A stretch of 64,000 nucleotides of DNA from Undaria pinnatifida (GCA_012845835.1 JABAKD010000027.1:13252487-13316486), one strand, 5' to 3'; shown: positions 10,230-21,745, counted from the first letter of the stretch. Numbers and translations: made by a program. The notes: generated by a model from the sequence alone, not told the origin.

Positions 10230-11950
10230 GAAACAAAAACGAAAGGACAAATAACTATTGAGCAGCATCGACATCGAATATATACAAAACAGAGATCACA
10301 GCTCGGATGCCCTTGAGACTTGAGGTTTGCTGTTTGCTCTGGTGGTGCTGGTGTTGGCGGTGATGGGGGGGGGGGGTGCTGCTATGCCGTACTCTTTCTG
10401 TGAACCAGCCGTTGGTAGAAGCGAAGCTGTGCTTTTGAAAGAGAGTACAGCACCTACAATAGTTTACTGCCGTACCGCCTCTGATGGCTCCCAGCACATA
10501 CGATATGTATGCACGTACCAGTATTTTTATCAGATACTCGCACTGATGAACTCCACATATATACCAGTAAATATAATGACCGTTTTATACTCATACCAAT
10601 ATACAACATGGTCCTTATATTTCAGGACATACTGACACCTGGTAGCAGTTGTTGTTGTTCTCACATTTAACTCGCATGATCAATACGAGCTCCTGGTGGC
10701 TGTCGATTCTGGACATAGAAGTAGTCGCACAAGCACCAACCAGCACATCAACCACTACATCCCGTAGTTTGGCTCAGCAGCGGAAGGAGAGCAACAGCGG
10801 TACTTGCCATACACTAGCAGCAGCAGCAGCAAGTGCCAGTACCAGTGGGTGCGTCGTGTTGGGTTGTGCAATGGTGGTGTTTCTCGCCTCTTTCTTCCAG
10901 TTTTTATCACACCCACCGCGACCCTGAATTAACCCCCAGTCGCCGGTCCAGCGGCATTATACCGTGTACACAGCAGCGGTAGTCTATGTATATACCAGTA
11001 TGTAACAAGTAGCAGGCACGACAAGAAATACCCGCTGCTGTCAACAAATGCCACAACGCATGACAAAGCACAAACACATCGCCAGCGGCGGCCGCGGCTC
11101 GGCAACTCAGCTGACCACCTTCTTGAATATTTGTCGGCGGTCAGCGTCCACAGAGATATAGACTATATTTCAGTATGTGCCTCGCCTTGCTGAAACAACA
11201 ACAAAGCGATTCGGCTGACTACGTACGTACGTATCGGGTCGGCTGGATCATGATGTGATTTGCAGGCCGGATTGGATTTCCTTTTTTGTTTATATTATTG
11301 AAATTGAAAACCGTCAGCTGTGAGTAAGGACCAGGTACGACCGATTTAATGGTTGAATCCCAACTTTGCGAGCGTATTTTTCTGCGATTTTTGCTTCGTG
11401 GTTTTGGTGCTGTTTAGAAACAAAATCGTTCATCTTGTCGATGAAAATGAAACCTGGTAGGACGTACATATGTACCAATGTGACCGGTACAAGAGGTGAG
11501 ATAGTCCGCGGGGGGTATGTTATGTTGTAGTGTTTCCCGATTGTCCGTCCGAATGTGATCTCAATTTCCGTTTGTACCTGTTGTGTGCCTGGTATTGTAA
11601 GAGTTCCCGGTATTACATCATTCCTTGCTTGGTATCATACCTGGCATATCGTCGCACCTTGAATATCGCACGCGCGGCAGTGCATAGGTGAGCGGACGAT
11701 AGGACCAGTAAAATCAGCGGCTACAACAGCAAATCGAAGCTCCAGCAAACAGCGCAACGAAACGAAATACGGCATGTGTGTTGTGTGATCGTCGGTTCAC
11801 GGTGTTCTGTTGTGATGTGGTGATCTGTGATGTGATGTATCCACCTAAGAGTCGCTTAAATTAAGACCAAACGAATTTTCCAAAAACTTTCTATTTTGGC
11901 AAGAAAAAGTTGGCGACACTTTCGAAAAAGACGACGGAACTTTCTACAGC
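10230..11950. other. no gene recognised
   Basis: A poly-G run at 10365, a family D fragment at 10642-10690, and several ACCTGGTA words between 11330 and 11645. Open frames are low complexity. Confidence 0.35.
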
Positions 11951-11956
11951 GAAACA

Positions 11957-12355
11957 TTGCGCATTTGGCAAGTTTTTACCCTGGGTAGATATTTGGCATA
12001 TTTTGTAACGCCCTCAGATTTTATTCAAACCCCTCACAGCAGCAGCAGCAGCAGCAGCAGCAGCGAGCCAACGGCACGCCGACGCTCTCTATGGAGTGAA
12101 TGCTGGCGCAGAAAAGACTGCAGGCACAGCCCACGTACCTCAGAGGTTGGCAGTCCTTCCAGCCCGGCCCAAATCGCCTGGGAAAATCTGGGGCGGCTAC
12201 TGTTTGTGATTATGCTTCAGCACCCGCTCAAAATGACGCCCATGTGGCATCTACGCAGGCCTCACGGCCAGTGTCGCCAGCCCTATCATAGCTGCTACCA
12301 TGACACCGTGTACCCTCCGTACCTCCCGCTATTACAGAAGTTAGAGCAAGTCTAG
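11957..12355 (+). CDS. possible poly-Gln/poly-Ser exon, low confidence
   Basis: A CCCCTCACAG acceptor precedes a (CAG)n run of nine units at about 12038-12064. In the Gln frame it continues RANGTPTLSME to a TGA, then immediately an open stretch MLAQKRLQAQPTYLRGWQSF to 12291. In the Ser frame it is open from 11957 to 12355. Repeated TTGGCAAG/CTTGCCAA words surround it (11890-12545), so it could lie inside a transposon rather than a gene. Confidence 0.22.
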   Translation: MRIWQVFTLGRYLAYFVTPSDFIQTPHSSSSSSSSSEPTARRRSLWSECWRRKDCRHSPRTSEVGSPSSPAQIAWENLGRLLFVIMLQHPLKMTPMWHLRRPHGQCRQPYHSCYHDTVYPPYLPLLQKLEQV

Positions 12356-12668
12356 CATCGGGCGTCGTGGGGTGGTCTGGTTTGTACAACCTTGCGTTGG
12401 CGTTATTGGCCTAAAATGGCAAGCGAAATGGCAAACCTCACTTTCCAAAACCTTGCCAACGAAGCGGAACGGAAATATCCACAGAATAGTATTGGCAAGT
12501 TTTTTGCTGTTTTGGCAAGTCCAAATGTCCAAAAACTTGCCAAAAAAGTGTCGTTCAGAAATTACATTTTATGTCGAAGTGTTTGTACAAACCCAATATA
12601 AGTCACATACGTACCGATATTGTTGTAGCACCTTTTCATTGGTATGTACCTACTCGTACATGGCCATA

Positions 12669-13115
12669 TTGTTGAAATACTGCTGCTGTACCTTTTTTGT
12701 GAAGACAGCAGTAACGCACCATTTCAGGCGCCGACGCAAGGTATTATTAAAATACTGCTGCTGTACCTTTTTTGTGAAGACAGCAGTAACGCACCATTTC
12801 GGGCGCCGACGCAAGGTATTATTAAAATACTGCTGCTGTGCCTTTTTTGTGAAGAGAGCAGTAACGCACCATTTCGGGCGCCGACGCAAGGTATTATTAA
12901 AATACCTCTGCTGTACCTTTTTTGTTAAGACAGCAGAACGCACCATTTCGGGCGCCGACGCAAGGTATTATTAGAATACTGCTGCTGTGCCTTTTTTGTT
13001 AAGACAGCAGTAACGCACCATTTCGGGCGCCGACGCAAGGTATTATTAAAATACTGCTGCTGTACCTTTTTTGTGAAGACAGCAGTAACGCACCATTTCG
13101 GGCGCCGACGCAAGG
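12669..13115 (+). repeat. 75-bp satellite, about six copies
   Basis: GTATTATTAAAATACTGCTG begins units at 12741, 12816, 12891, 12965, 13040 and the last ends at 13115; spacing 75, 75, 74, 75, 75. Each unit has CTGCTGT and ACAGCAG, which could pair. 75 is a multiple of three, so several frames stay open by periodicity; I do not call a protein. Confidence 0.9.
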
Positions 13116-13357
13116 TGTTTCCAGGTTTCTGTCGCGCATTGGCCTATTTTGCGGGCTTCCCTGAGCGTGCTCCCCTTAGGTATGTGGTTGGCTTGAAACC
13201 TCGGGGGTGTTGGAAGCTGAAAATGGGGTGAGGATTAAACTCTACGCAAAGACCCCGGGAGTAGCCCGCAAGTAACACGCACCAGCACAAACGAGTTTAT
13301 TGTGGAGTCGAAATGTATGTAGTCCCTGTGTGGATAGCAGTCCCTATTACCTAGATT

Positions 13358-13505
13358 GTGAGTTAGCAACACTCGATGAACAATCGACGAGCAGTGGGAT
13401 TGCTGAACCCTATGCGCGATAAAACTTGAAGGCAAGAACCGGGGAGGAGAAGGGACGACACCTGTGACCACGGCTTGTCCAGAAGCTGGAGAGTGAAAGT
13501 GTGCA
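13358..13505 (+). mobile_element. tRNA-derived SINE, 5'-truncated
   Basis: Starts in the body at GTGAGTTAGCAACACTCGAT and runs to GTCCAGAAGCTGGAGAGTG. Confidence 0.7.
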
Positions 13506-13819
13506 AAAAAAGAAAAGAAAAAAAAGATTGTACCGCCTCGTTATCACTATAACCCTTCAAGATCGTCCTGGCCCCCCGAGGCAGACTCGGAGGTGTTTGC
13601 TCATCGTTGACCCTCGAGCGTGCGGTTACGCACATAACGCATCTCGGTGTGTCTCCACACCATCTGACAAAGAGAAACACCTGGTGTTATATACCTGATA
13701 CCATACGCTTAACAGAAAACCTTGTACCTGGTATTGGATATCGTACCCAATGTAAAAAATGCCCCGAAAAATACTAACCTTCAACCATTGAGGCGTTTTT
13801 TGCCTGCCGTCAACCCTCG

Positions 13820-14170
13820 TGCCTCCGAACACAAGCCAACTAAAGGCAAGAATGTTTCCCCCCTCTCGCTGTACATGCCAAGTAACGTCAAGTACCTTCC
13901 CCCCCCCCCCGCCCTCCTTATCACAAACCAACTAACGACAAATACCCCCCCCCCTCCCCGTCCCCCTTCCGCACATCCCCATCACAAGTCAACGAACGGC
14001 AAGTAACTTACCACCCTCTTCCCGGAACACGAACCAGGCAACGCCAAAAATCCTACCCAAACACCAACCAAGTCAAGCACAAACCAAGTAGCGCCAAGTA
14101 CGAGCGCCCCCCCACACCCCACACCCTCCCCACATCCCCAGTACCGAACCAAATGACGGCAAACAACAAT
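13820..14170 (+). repeat. degenerate C-rich repeat
   Basis: Loosely repeated ACAAGCCAACTAAAGGCAAG / ACAAACCAACTAACGACAAA words separated by C runs; similar words recur at 15260-15370. No fixed period. Confidence 0.5.
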
Positions 14171-14182
14171 ACGCGGCTGGTG

Positions 14183-14272
14183 GTAACGCCTTCACAATTG
14201 TAAACCTGTTTTTGGGGACACATTATTTGGAATTTGTGTAGGGAGGGGTTTGGGGGCTTGGAAGGGGTTGAG
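14183..14272. mobile_element. TTAA-flanked MITE, diverged
   Basis: TAACGCCTTCACAATTGTAA ... GGGGCTTGGAAGGGGTTGAG; interior GGGACACATTATTTGGAATT matches the family. Confidence 0.6.
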
Positions 14273-14709
14273 AACTTGGGCAGTATGTAATTTCAGTTTC
14301 GAGTTCAGACGAAGCTAAGAACGTGGCCTCTTTTGTACTCGAAGTAATGAAGGGCACACCCTACAATAGGAATTCCAGCCTGGCGAGAAGTAAGAAATTC
14401 TTACCCGCTGTGGCTTAGTGTATGTTATCCTCCCCCACCCCCTCTGCTCCGTCTCGAGAGGGATGCGTGGTCAATGGTCAAATGGCTAAGGCAATCAACA
14501 AATTAGTACCCCCCCCCCCCGCCTCCTCCCCCCTCAGCACGCACCAATTAGTGGCATCCCCAATCCCCCCCACCCCCGTTCCCTGACACCGCCAACTATT
14601 ATAGCAGTAACGCCCTCCTCATGTTTTCGTATGTACCACAGCAAACGCACGACGCGAGACCCAATGAAACGCCATAATATATTAGCATCGCTCCATGATG
14701 TCACGTGTC

Positions 14710-14803
14710 TTAATGCCTTCGCTGCTGGAACCCTTGTTTGGGGATATTTCTACTTGAAGTTAGTATAGGGAGAGTTTTGTTGGGTTCCACGTAGAAGGGG
14801 TTT
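14710..14803. mobile_element. TTAA-flanked MITE, diverged
   Basis: TTAATGCCTTCGCTGCTGGA ... GTAGAAGGGGTTT with the TTAGTATAGGGAG interior. Confidence 0.55.
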
Positions 14804-14929
14804 CGCAAGAGCGATGGGCCGTTCTCGGTCAAATCTGAGGACGCGACGAACGTCAGCCGCCCGCCGTTGTTTCAGCGCCATCGCTCGTCCCACCCTTACC
14901 CCTCACCCGGCACGAAAACTACAGACCAA

Positions 14930-15262
14930 CTGCACAGTAGAGGTCCTCCAGTATTGCGGTGGTGTGCGAGAGTAATATGACCGCCTTACAGAGGGAAGCC
15001 GCCTTAATCATTCCGGCAAATGAATGCAATTCCCCAGTCGTGACCGCCTTATATCGGGATACCGCCTTATTAGTACCACTGCAGCAGTAGGGGTCCTTCA
15101 GTAAGACGGTGGTGTGCGAGAGCAATATGACCGCCTTATGGAGGGAAGCCGCCTTCTTGATTCCGGAAAATCAGTTCAATTCCCCAGTCGTGACCGCCTT
15201 ATATCGGTGTATCGCCTTGTATTGGGGACCGCATTACTTAGACCGCCTTTTTTGGGCAACCC
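14930..15262 (+). mobile_element. GACCGCCTTAT repeat elements, two tandem copies
   Basis: Two units about 148 bp apart share GGTGGTGTGCGAGAG, AATATGACCGCCTTA, GAGGGAAGCCGCCTT and CAGTCGTGACCGCCTTATAT. Ends GTAGAGGTCC/GTAGGGGTCC and CCCCTACT look like inverted termini. Confidence 0.65.
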
Positions 15263-15377
15263 CTACTACTATAGCCAAGTACCCCTCCCTTCCCCCGCCA
15301 CAAGCCAACTACGTAGAGCGCCAAGTATCCTACCCCGCTCTCCTCCCCTTCACCAAGACAACCCAACTACTAAATAA

Positions 15378-15558
15378 CAGGGATTTTCGCGGGTCATGAC
15401 GCGGCCCACGGATCGGGTCATGAGGTTTCAGGTGGTTTTCGAAATCTCACGGGTCGGGTCGAACCTGGTAAGGAAGTTTGTCAAATGTCACACGTTGGCG
15501 CAAATCACCCTGACGCGTTCCGGCCGGCGATAGGTGATTTGACTCGTGGAAAGCCCTG
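15378..15558. mobile_element. hAT-like MITE (CAGGG inverted ends)
   Basis: CAGGGATTTTCGCGGGTC ... CGTGGAAAGCCCTG, 181 bp. The CAGGG ends are typical of the hAT superfamily. A clean 8-bp flanking duplication was not seen. Confidence 0.55.
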
Positions 15559-15942
15559 ATATATACCGCGAAATACCCCCTCCTGTAGTACCTTGCGGCT
15601 GTTTTTCGGAGCTCTGCTTTTTTTTTGGTCTCTGGCTACAGCTTTTTTGTCAAGAAACGGCACTTTCTTTCGGCCCTTGACAGACGGGAGTTTTCCAATA
15701 ATTTGCCGTGACTGACGCCGAACAACTAGGTTTTAGTATGGAACGTTTTTTGTTGACACCCTTGACGGCTGTCCACTTTTTCTTTGCTAACCCGTCGCCT
15801 GGTATCTTTTTTTGCTGGCTGGTGCGTTTGGCGTGATGTGCTTGCAGATGAAGAAATATTTCGTATCATAGCTGGTACCTGGTATGATATATCAGATTTC
15901 CTTTCTCTTCTTTCTTTTCTTTGTTTTTTTTCCAATTGACTT

Positions 15943-16556
<614 letters not shown>

Positions 16557-16569
16557 ATGAGGGAATGTA

Positions 16570-16690
16570 CACCCGGTAACACGCGCGATCGAAGTATCAC
16601 GCGTAGCTTGCAAGGATGAGTTTTGATCAGAAATTCCTTTTTGGTCGACCTCACACACACAGCTCAAGTGCTTTTTTTCCATTTTTTTCA
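16570..16690 (-). mobile_element. foldback-family arm tip
   Basis: ACACGCGCGATCGAAGTATC, GCTTGCAAGGATGAG and CACAGCTCAAGTGC in arm order. Confidence 0.55.
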
Positions 16691-16732
16691 AGGCGTATAT
16701 ACAAGGATACCTTGTATCCGTATACAGCAGTA

Positions 16733-16935
16733 TTCGTGGGGACTTTTTCTTGTGCACAAATTGACTTGCGGAAAGCGCGAGAGCGTGAGTCAGCAACACT
16801 CGATGAAAAATCGACGAGCAGTGGGATTGCTGAACCCTATGCGCGATAAAAATCGAAGGCAAGCACGGGGGGGGGGAAGGGACGACACCTGTGACCACGG
16901 CTTGTCCAGAAAACGGAAAGTAGATGTGTGTGACT
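16733..16935 (+). mobile_element. tRNA-derived SINE, 5'-truncated
   Basis: Body only, TTTTTCTTGTGCACAAATTG to GGCTTGTCCAGAAAACGGA. Confidence 0.7.
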
Positions 16936-17382
16936 ATATGTAAAGTACCAGTCAACTGGTCGGTTGACATTGCCAGGTATATCTTCGCCAACAGTCCTAT
17001 CCGAATGCAGAACGCGGACCGGAGTCCCAGGCGCCACATCGAATGGCTATACAATAGTGAAGAACAAACCGGAGCGTTGGGGTTTTGGACACGAATGGAG
17101 AAATGGCCTTTGTTTTTTCAACGTTTGTTTTGCTTGGTTTTAGTAAAACCCCCCGCTCACCTGTCTGTGCGCTCTCGACAACAGGAATGCGGCGTACGTT
17201 CGTTCGTTCGTTCGTTCTTCTTTTTCGTGTTGCCCTGATCTTATTCGGATATTTTTTTCGTGGTAGTTTAGGTTTAGCTCGTACTACTGCTTGTTTGTTT
17301 GTTTTGTAAGCGGTGTGTGAAGTGAGACCAAACCGTGGTTCGGGGCAAATTAAAAACCCTGGTATGGTGGTATATACATGAA

Positions 17383-17755
17383 GCCAGTCGCCCCGGTGGC
17401 GCATCAGGTCATCTTCGAGCCTGGTATAGGTCGGTTTCGTGAGTTCGAGTCCCCCCGAATGCATACAAGTACTCGTATAATTTCATGCCTGGTAGGGACT
17501 TTTTCTTGTGCACGGAGTAGATTGCGGACCGCGCGAGAGCGTTGAGTTGGCAACACTCGAGGAAAAATCGACGAGCAGTGGGATTGCTGAACCCTATGCG
17601 CGATAAAAATTGAAGGCAAGAACCGGGGGGGAGAATGGATGACACCTGTGACCACGGCTTGTCCAGAAGCTGGAAAGTAAAGAAGTGTGAGAGACAACAA
17701 GAAAAGGAAAAAAGAAAACAATGAGATGACATGACGCCATATAAACGCAAACATG
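17383..17755 (+). mobile_element. tRNA-derived SINE, longest form
   Basis: The head CAGTCGCCCCGGTGGCGCAT, the body, and an extended 3' part AACAATGAGATGACATGACG are shared with 26336-26692. Confidence 0.8.
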
Positions 17756-17866
17756 TGAAGTACATTTGTACTCACAAGGACGAAGAGCATGCATTTAGGC
17801 ATAGTGCTCAAAAAACGATGCTGGTAAATAGAAACCACAACTTAACGTTCTGTAAAGAACGTGCTG

Positions 17867-17968
17867 TCAACATTGCTTCCGAAGGAGCATGCAGGCTTGC
17901 TTGGACTCCTCCTCAGCGGAGGTACCCAGCACCTCGCACTCTTGTTTTTTGTCGATGATCTTGTGGAC
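17867..17968 (-). CDS. terminal exon of the unrecognised - strand gene
   Basis: 33 codons plus TGA, Lys/Glu/Cys rich, ending MLLRKQC. It lies about 110 bp beyond the end of a SINE (17383-17755). Confidence 0.5.
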   Translation of the reverse strand, partial: VHKIIDKKQECEVLGTSAEEESKQACMLLRKQC

Positions 17969-18430
17969 CTGTCCACAAACGTTGAAGCATAGCGGGAGGA
18001 CGTCGATAAGTATGTGTAAAAAAGTATTCTTACTTCTCTCCAGCAGACGTCGTTACCATCCAAACTATTGGAGCTCCTTCTTTCGTTGTTAGTAATTGTT
18101 GTGGTATTGTTGTACTTGCTCTTGGTACTTGGAAGAAGAGCCGCACTGCATATATCCACACGCAATCCCCTAGTCTCGAGCAAGAGACATGGATGTCTCA
18201 AATATTATTAGTAATGGGGACTCGTGAGACACAGGACGCAAGATAAGAGTAGAACGTACCTCGATGTCGAACGCCCTCTTGGCACCGTGGGAATGGAATG
18301 CGGGAGGTATATTGAGCAAGTGGTCGCCTGCCTTCTTCAAGAGGAGGTCACCGACCTTGATGTCGCCGGTGCACTTCGTGTTTATGTCCTCGCCGACTTG
18401 GCGGCCCTCGGCGACTGCTTCGCAGGGCTT
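17867..18430 (-). CDS. unrecognised gene, two 3'-terminal exons
   Basis: Function unknown. Exon 18430-18260 (57 codons) begins KPCEAVAEGRQVGEDINTKC and ends AKRAFDIE. Its acceptor is GTCGTTTGCAG and its donor GAG|GTACGT, both near consensus. The terminal exon 17968-17867 follows GTGGACAG and reads VHKIIDKKQECEVLGTSAEE then ESKQACMLLRKQC and TGA. Both junctions are phase 0. The 90 residues are charged with four cysteines (two per exon) and no membrane segment. The motif IPP...AFDIEV faintly recalls the end of FKBP-type domains, but I do not consider that an identification. Upstream exons (higher coordinates) were not found. The opposite strand is also open across the first exon, but lacks the splice signals. 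Confidence 0.55.
18260..18430 (-). CDS. penultimate exon of the unrecognised - strand gene
   Basis: 171 nt, phase 0 at both ends. Includes GDIKVGDLLLKKAGDHLLNI. Splice signals are close to consensus on this strand only. Confidence 0.55.
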
Positions 18431-18434
18431 CTGC

Positions 18435-19470
18435 AAACGACAACAACGGATGGGAATACCTCGCGTTCAGTGAACGTTCAAAATAGTAAGGCCACTTAAT
18501 AGTAGCTGTCGTCGGTTTCCAAAGTTTAAAAGGAAGTTGTAACACTGCTGTTGTAATGAAAGCGGTCGTTTATGGGCAAAGCCCTGCCTGGTACCACAAC
18601 GTTGCGAACACCTGTGAAACCACCACTGGGACAGGAACGAACGGGATTCACAGTCGCAACTGGTAAGCGGAAGCCCCGGTATACTGCTATATAAGGCCTA
18701 CCGGCGGAATACCGACAACGAAGGGAAATAGTCAGCACCTGCTGTATATAGTCTATTGTTCGGTACCACTCTATTACTGCTGCTATCAATACTAGTACGA
18801 CCGACGTGTACTGCGATTCCTGAAGAGGTTGCGCACCCTACTTTTACTCGGTATTACGAATAGTTTATGTGGTTGTATGAAAAATGAGTGACAGTAGTAC
18901 ACCGCGTCACTACGTGAACAACTCGCTAACCCCAATCACGGGACTGCTCTCCAGCACCACCGAGGTTAACATCAGCTTCTGTTTACTGCTATATATCAAC
19001 CTCCAGTGTGTGCTGCGACTGGTGCTGATGGTATGATGCTGCTGTGTTATTTATCACTGCATGGACCATTTTTACAACCCTGGCTGACCCCAGTGACGGG
19101 ACTTGCCCGTTTTCATTGCGTCTTACATGTATGGACTAGATACCACGTAGTCGTAGTCGTGCATCCAAAAAGTGTGTTTATATCACAGCACAAAGCGTCA
19201 CTGCATGGACCACTTGTTCAACCCCCGCTTACCCCGATGGCGGGACTGCCCCATACTCGTACTCGTACACACACGAAGTGTGTTTGGTTGCATGTATCTG
19301 AACTAAATCGGTACGAAATATATATACAAGTACTGTCACCAATATAGACTTTAGTTCACATGTCGGTAGATTTTTATTTGTTTGTAATGGGCGAGCATGC
19401 TACCATATACTCCGCATACATGTATATATAAAAAGCATAGATATACGTATAGTCTTATGTATATTTTTTT
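18435..19470. other. no exon recognised, expected to hold 5' parts of the 17867-18430 gene
   Basis: The - strand frame 18789-18526 has a donor-like CAG|GTGTTC but no convincing acceptor. A TGCATGGACCA...CCCC segment is imperfectly duplicated at 19058 and 19202. Confidence 0.3.
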
Positions 19471-19475
19471 TCACA

Positions 19476-19815
19476 CTTCTACTTTCCAGCTTCTGGACAA
19501 GCCGTGGACACAGGTGTCGTCCCTTCTCCCCCCCTGTTCTTGCCTTCAAATTTTTTATCGCGCATAGGGTTCAGCAATCCCACTGCTCGTCGATTTTTCA
19601 TCGAGTGTTGCTAACTCATGCTCTCGCGCTTTCCGCAAGTCAAGTTGTGCACAAGAAGTCCCCACGAGTTTGTTTTTGTTGTTGTTGTTGTTCTCACATT
19701 AACTCGCATAATCAAGTCCGTGGTCACAAGAGTATGCACTCGGGGGAATTCGAACCCACGAAACTGACCTATACCAGGCTCGAAGATAACCTGATGCGCC
19801 ACCGGGGCGACCGAT
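19476..19815 (-). mobile_element. tRNA-derived SINE interrupted by a GTT-repeat fragment
   Basis: Head CACCGGGGCGACCG and body are present. At 19672-19733 a (GTT)n retroposon end (family D) is inserted between body and head. Confidence 0.75.
19672..19733 (-). mobile_element. retroposon family D, reverse terminal fragment
   Basis: (GTT)n followed by CACATTAACTCGCATAATCA and GTCCGTGGTCACAAG, inside a SINE. Confidence 0.65.
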
Positions 19816-19819
19816 ATAT

Positions 19820-19976
19820 GTGTGTGTGTTCTTCACATTAAACCGTTCTTCTACTCGTCGACATCCAGCACACCCAGTGTCCGTACTGATTCTTCACCCT
19901 AGAAAGATCAGCTCTGTGGTCACTAGCTACGACACAGAGATGATGCATCGTAATGCATTCGACAACGCAATGTCAT
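19820..19976 (+). repeat. dispersed repeat family E
   Basis: The 5' part GTGTGTTCTTCACATTAAAC is shared with 25600 onward; the 3' part is shared with window positions 1-115. Confidence 0.8.
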
Positions 19977-20366
19977 GCCCTAGTACTGGGTACGACAGGC
20001 ACAACATACATACGTCAGCAACAGAAATACATTGGAAGAGAGAATACGAAATAAACAAAAACAAAAACAAAAACAAAATAATAAAAAGAAAACAAATAAA
20101 ACAAAGATAAAAATAAAAACAAAAATGAAACAAACAAAATGAAGGGGGAATCGAAGAAACAACCCAACCGGAAAGGAGAGCCAAAGCTCGGAAAAGAAAC
20201 ATAATAAAATAAAATAAAATAAAGTAAAACCAAAATAAGATAATCCGAACACGAGCCAAAAACCTGGACACGCAAGGAGGGAACAAAGATGTACGTATCA
20301 ATATATAGTTTATTTTTCATGTATGAGGACCTGTATATATTTCGTACCAGTATATATTTTTCCCAC

Positions 20367-20587
20367 CTATTTTTCAAATTTGGTTTTCCACAAATAGGCG
20401 AGCGTACCACCATAAACCCTGGTAATCCCGACATCGACTACGGCGGTACCATCTGCCACCTCAAACTCTACTCTGAACGGAGTTATTCCACCGAAAGATT
20501 GAATTTTCCAAGCAATCGTCGCGGGTGATGAATACCTACTGCTGTTGTGACCACGGACTCTAGATGTTTGACAAGAGTTGATGTGCG

Positions 20588-20630
<43 letters not shown>

Positions 20631-20923
20631 CCTACTGTATGTACCAGTACGTTCTCACCAGTACGTACTTTTCTTTACAGGTGAAGTGCTTCATCTGGTG
20701 GGCAGTATTGGTATCTTTGACCGTCGGTGGTTTGCTCTTTGATGCCTGTATCTCCACGTCTCCGGGAGCTCGTTGTTGCCCATATGTAGCACTGCTGTGG
20801 CTGAGTGGCGTAGTGGACAGCAGCCCTCAAAACGACACCCTTGAAACAACACCGCTGCCATGGTTTTGTGGGTTGTTGACTATGTGGTGATGTAGGGTCG
20901 CCTACTTCTAATACTTTGTGTGG
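20367..20923 (-). CDS. possible unrecognised gene, two 3'-terminal exons
   Basis: Tentative. Exon 20923-20679 (245 nt) follows CCGGCAG and reads PHKVLEVGDPTSPHSQQPTK onward to CPPDEALHL, ending at CT|GTAAAG in phase 2. Exon 20538-20367 follows CAGCAG and completes the codon, reading RYSSPATIAWKIQSF, then TPFRVEFEVADGTAVVDVG and ending LWKTKFEK and TAG. The second exon has an alternating hydrophobic pattern suggesting beta strands. The intron contains a (CAA)n retroposon tail. Other frames and the + strand are also open here, so strand and frame rest on the phase match. No family recognised. Confidence 0.33.
20549..20632 (+). repeat. family D end with (CAA)n tail
   Basis: GTGACCACGGACTCTAGATG, GACAAGAGTTGATGTGCGA and about 14 CAA units. 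Confidence 0.65.
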
Positions 20924-20935
20924 CTGCCGGTACGT

Positions 20936-21150
20936 GGCGATGGATAGTTTCCGCGCACAGACTGCCTAACATCACCCTGTTGACTCTGATAGCTACACTG
21001 TAGTTGCAAGGGGAGTCGCCGACCTATATCCTCAATGAGGACACACAAGCCGTAATACGCGCGATCGGAGTATCACACAGCTTGCAAAGATGAGTTTCGA
21101 CAAAATATTCGATCTCACAGCTGGAGTGTATTTTTATTTTTATAATATTA
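20936..21150 (-). mobile_element. foldback-family arm
   Basis: TTTCCGCGCACAGACTGCCT, GGGGAGTCGCCGACCTATAT, GCGCGATCGGAGTATCACAC and CTCACAGCTGGAGTGTATTT. Confidence 0.7.
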
Positions 21151-21454
21151 TATTATGCCTGGTACGTGGAGTGTAACACGTGCAGAGCACCTGGTCTATG
21201 GGCTATGACATAGCGGGAATAAAGAGCATCATGGCCCATATCATATGTACCATAGTTCACTTTTATTTTCAGTCGATATTGCGGGGGCAAAGGGCGAACA
21301 CGCCATATTTCTGATCAGGCGACTTTCCGCAATAAGGCGGTAATTTTGCTTTGGCACCCCCCCGCGTTCTTGGCGTTCTTGGGGAAGCCCTGCTGCATGA
21401 CAGAGTGAGCACGACATAGCCCGTACTCAATTACATTGTATTATATATTTTACA

Positions 21455-21660
21455 AAATAAAAATACGCTCCGATTATTTCGTCGAAATTCATCTTTGCAA
21501 GCTGTGTTTGATACTCCGATCACGTGTATTGCTGGGTGTGTGTCCTCATTAGACTATGGATATGGGTGGGCGACTCACTCCCCTTGGAACTACAACGTAG
21601 CTTGTACCAGGGTCAACAGGGTGATGTTAGTCAGTCTGTGCGCGGAATTAAATATTATAC
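21455..21660 (+). mobile_element. foldback-family arm
   Basis: ACAAAATAAAAATACGCTCC, ATTCATCTTTGCAAGCTGTG, GGGCGACTCACTCCCCTTGG and GGTCAACAGGGTGATGTTAG. Confidence 0.65.
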
Positions 21661-21745
21661 AAATTAAAGTGGAATTATATACCTGGTACACACCATACAC
21701 AGCAGTACCAGGTACCGGTACGTATGTGTTATGACAAAATAGTGT

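Noticed and set aside
12372..13113. Repeat proteins encoded by the 75-bp satellite
   Set aside because: Openness follows from the period being a multiple of three; a one-base deletion breaks the frames and no start or splice context is convincing.
12669..13115. CRISPR-like array
   Set aside because: The units are contiguous repeats without unique spacers, in a eukaryotic genome.
17384..17465. tRNA gene
   Set aside because: A- and B-box-like motifs are present but the acceptor and anticodon stems do not form; it is the head of a SINE found many times.
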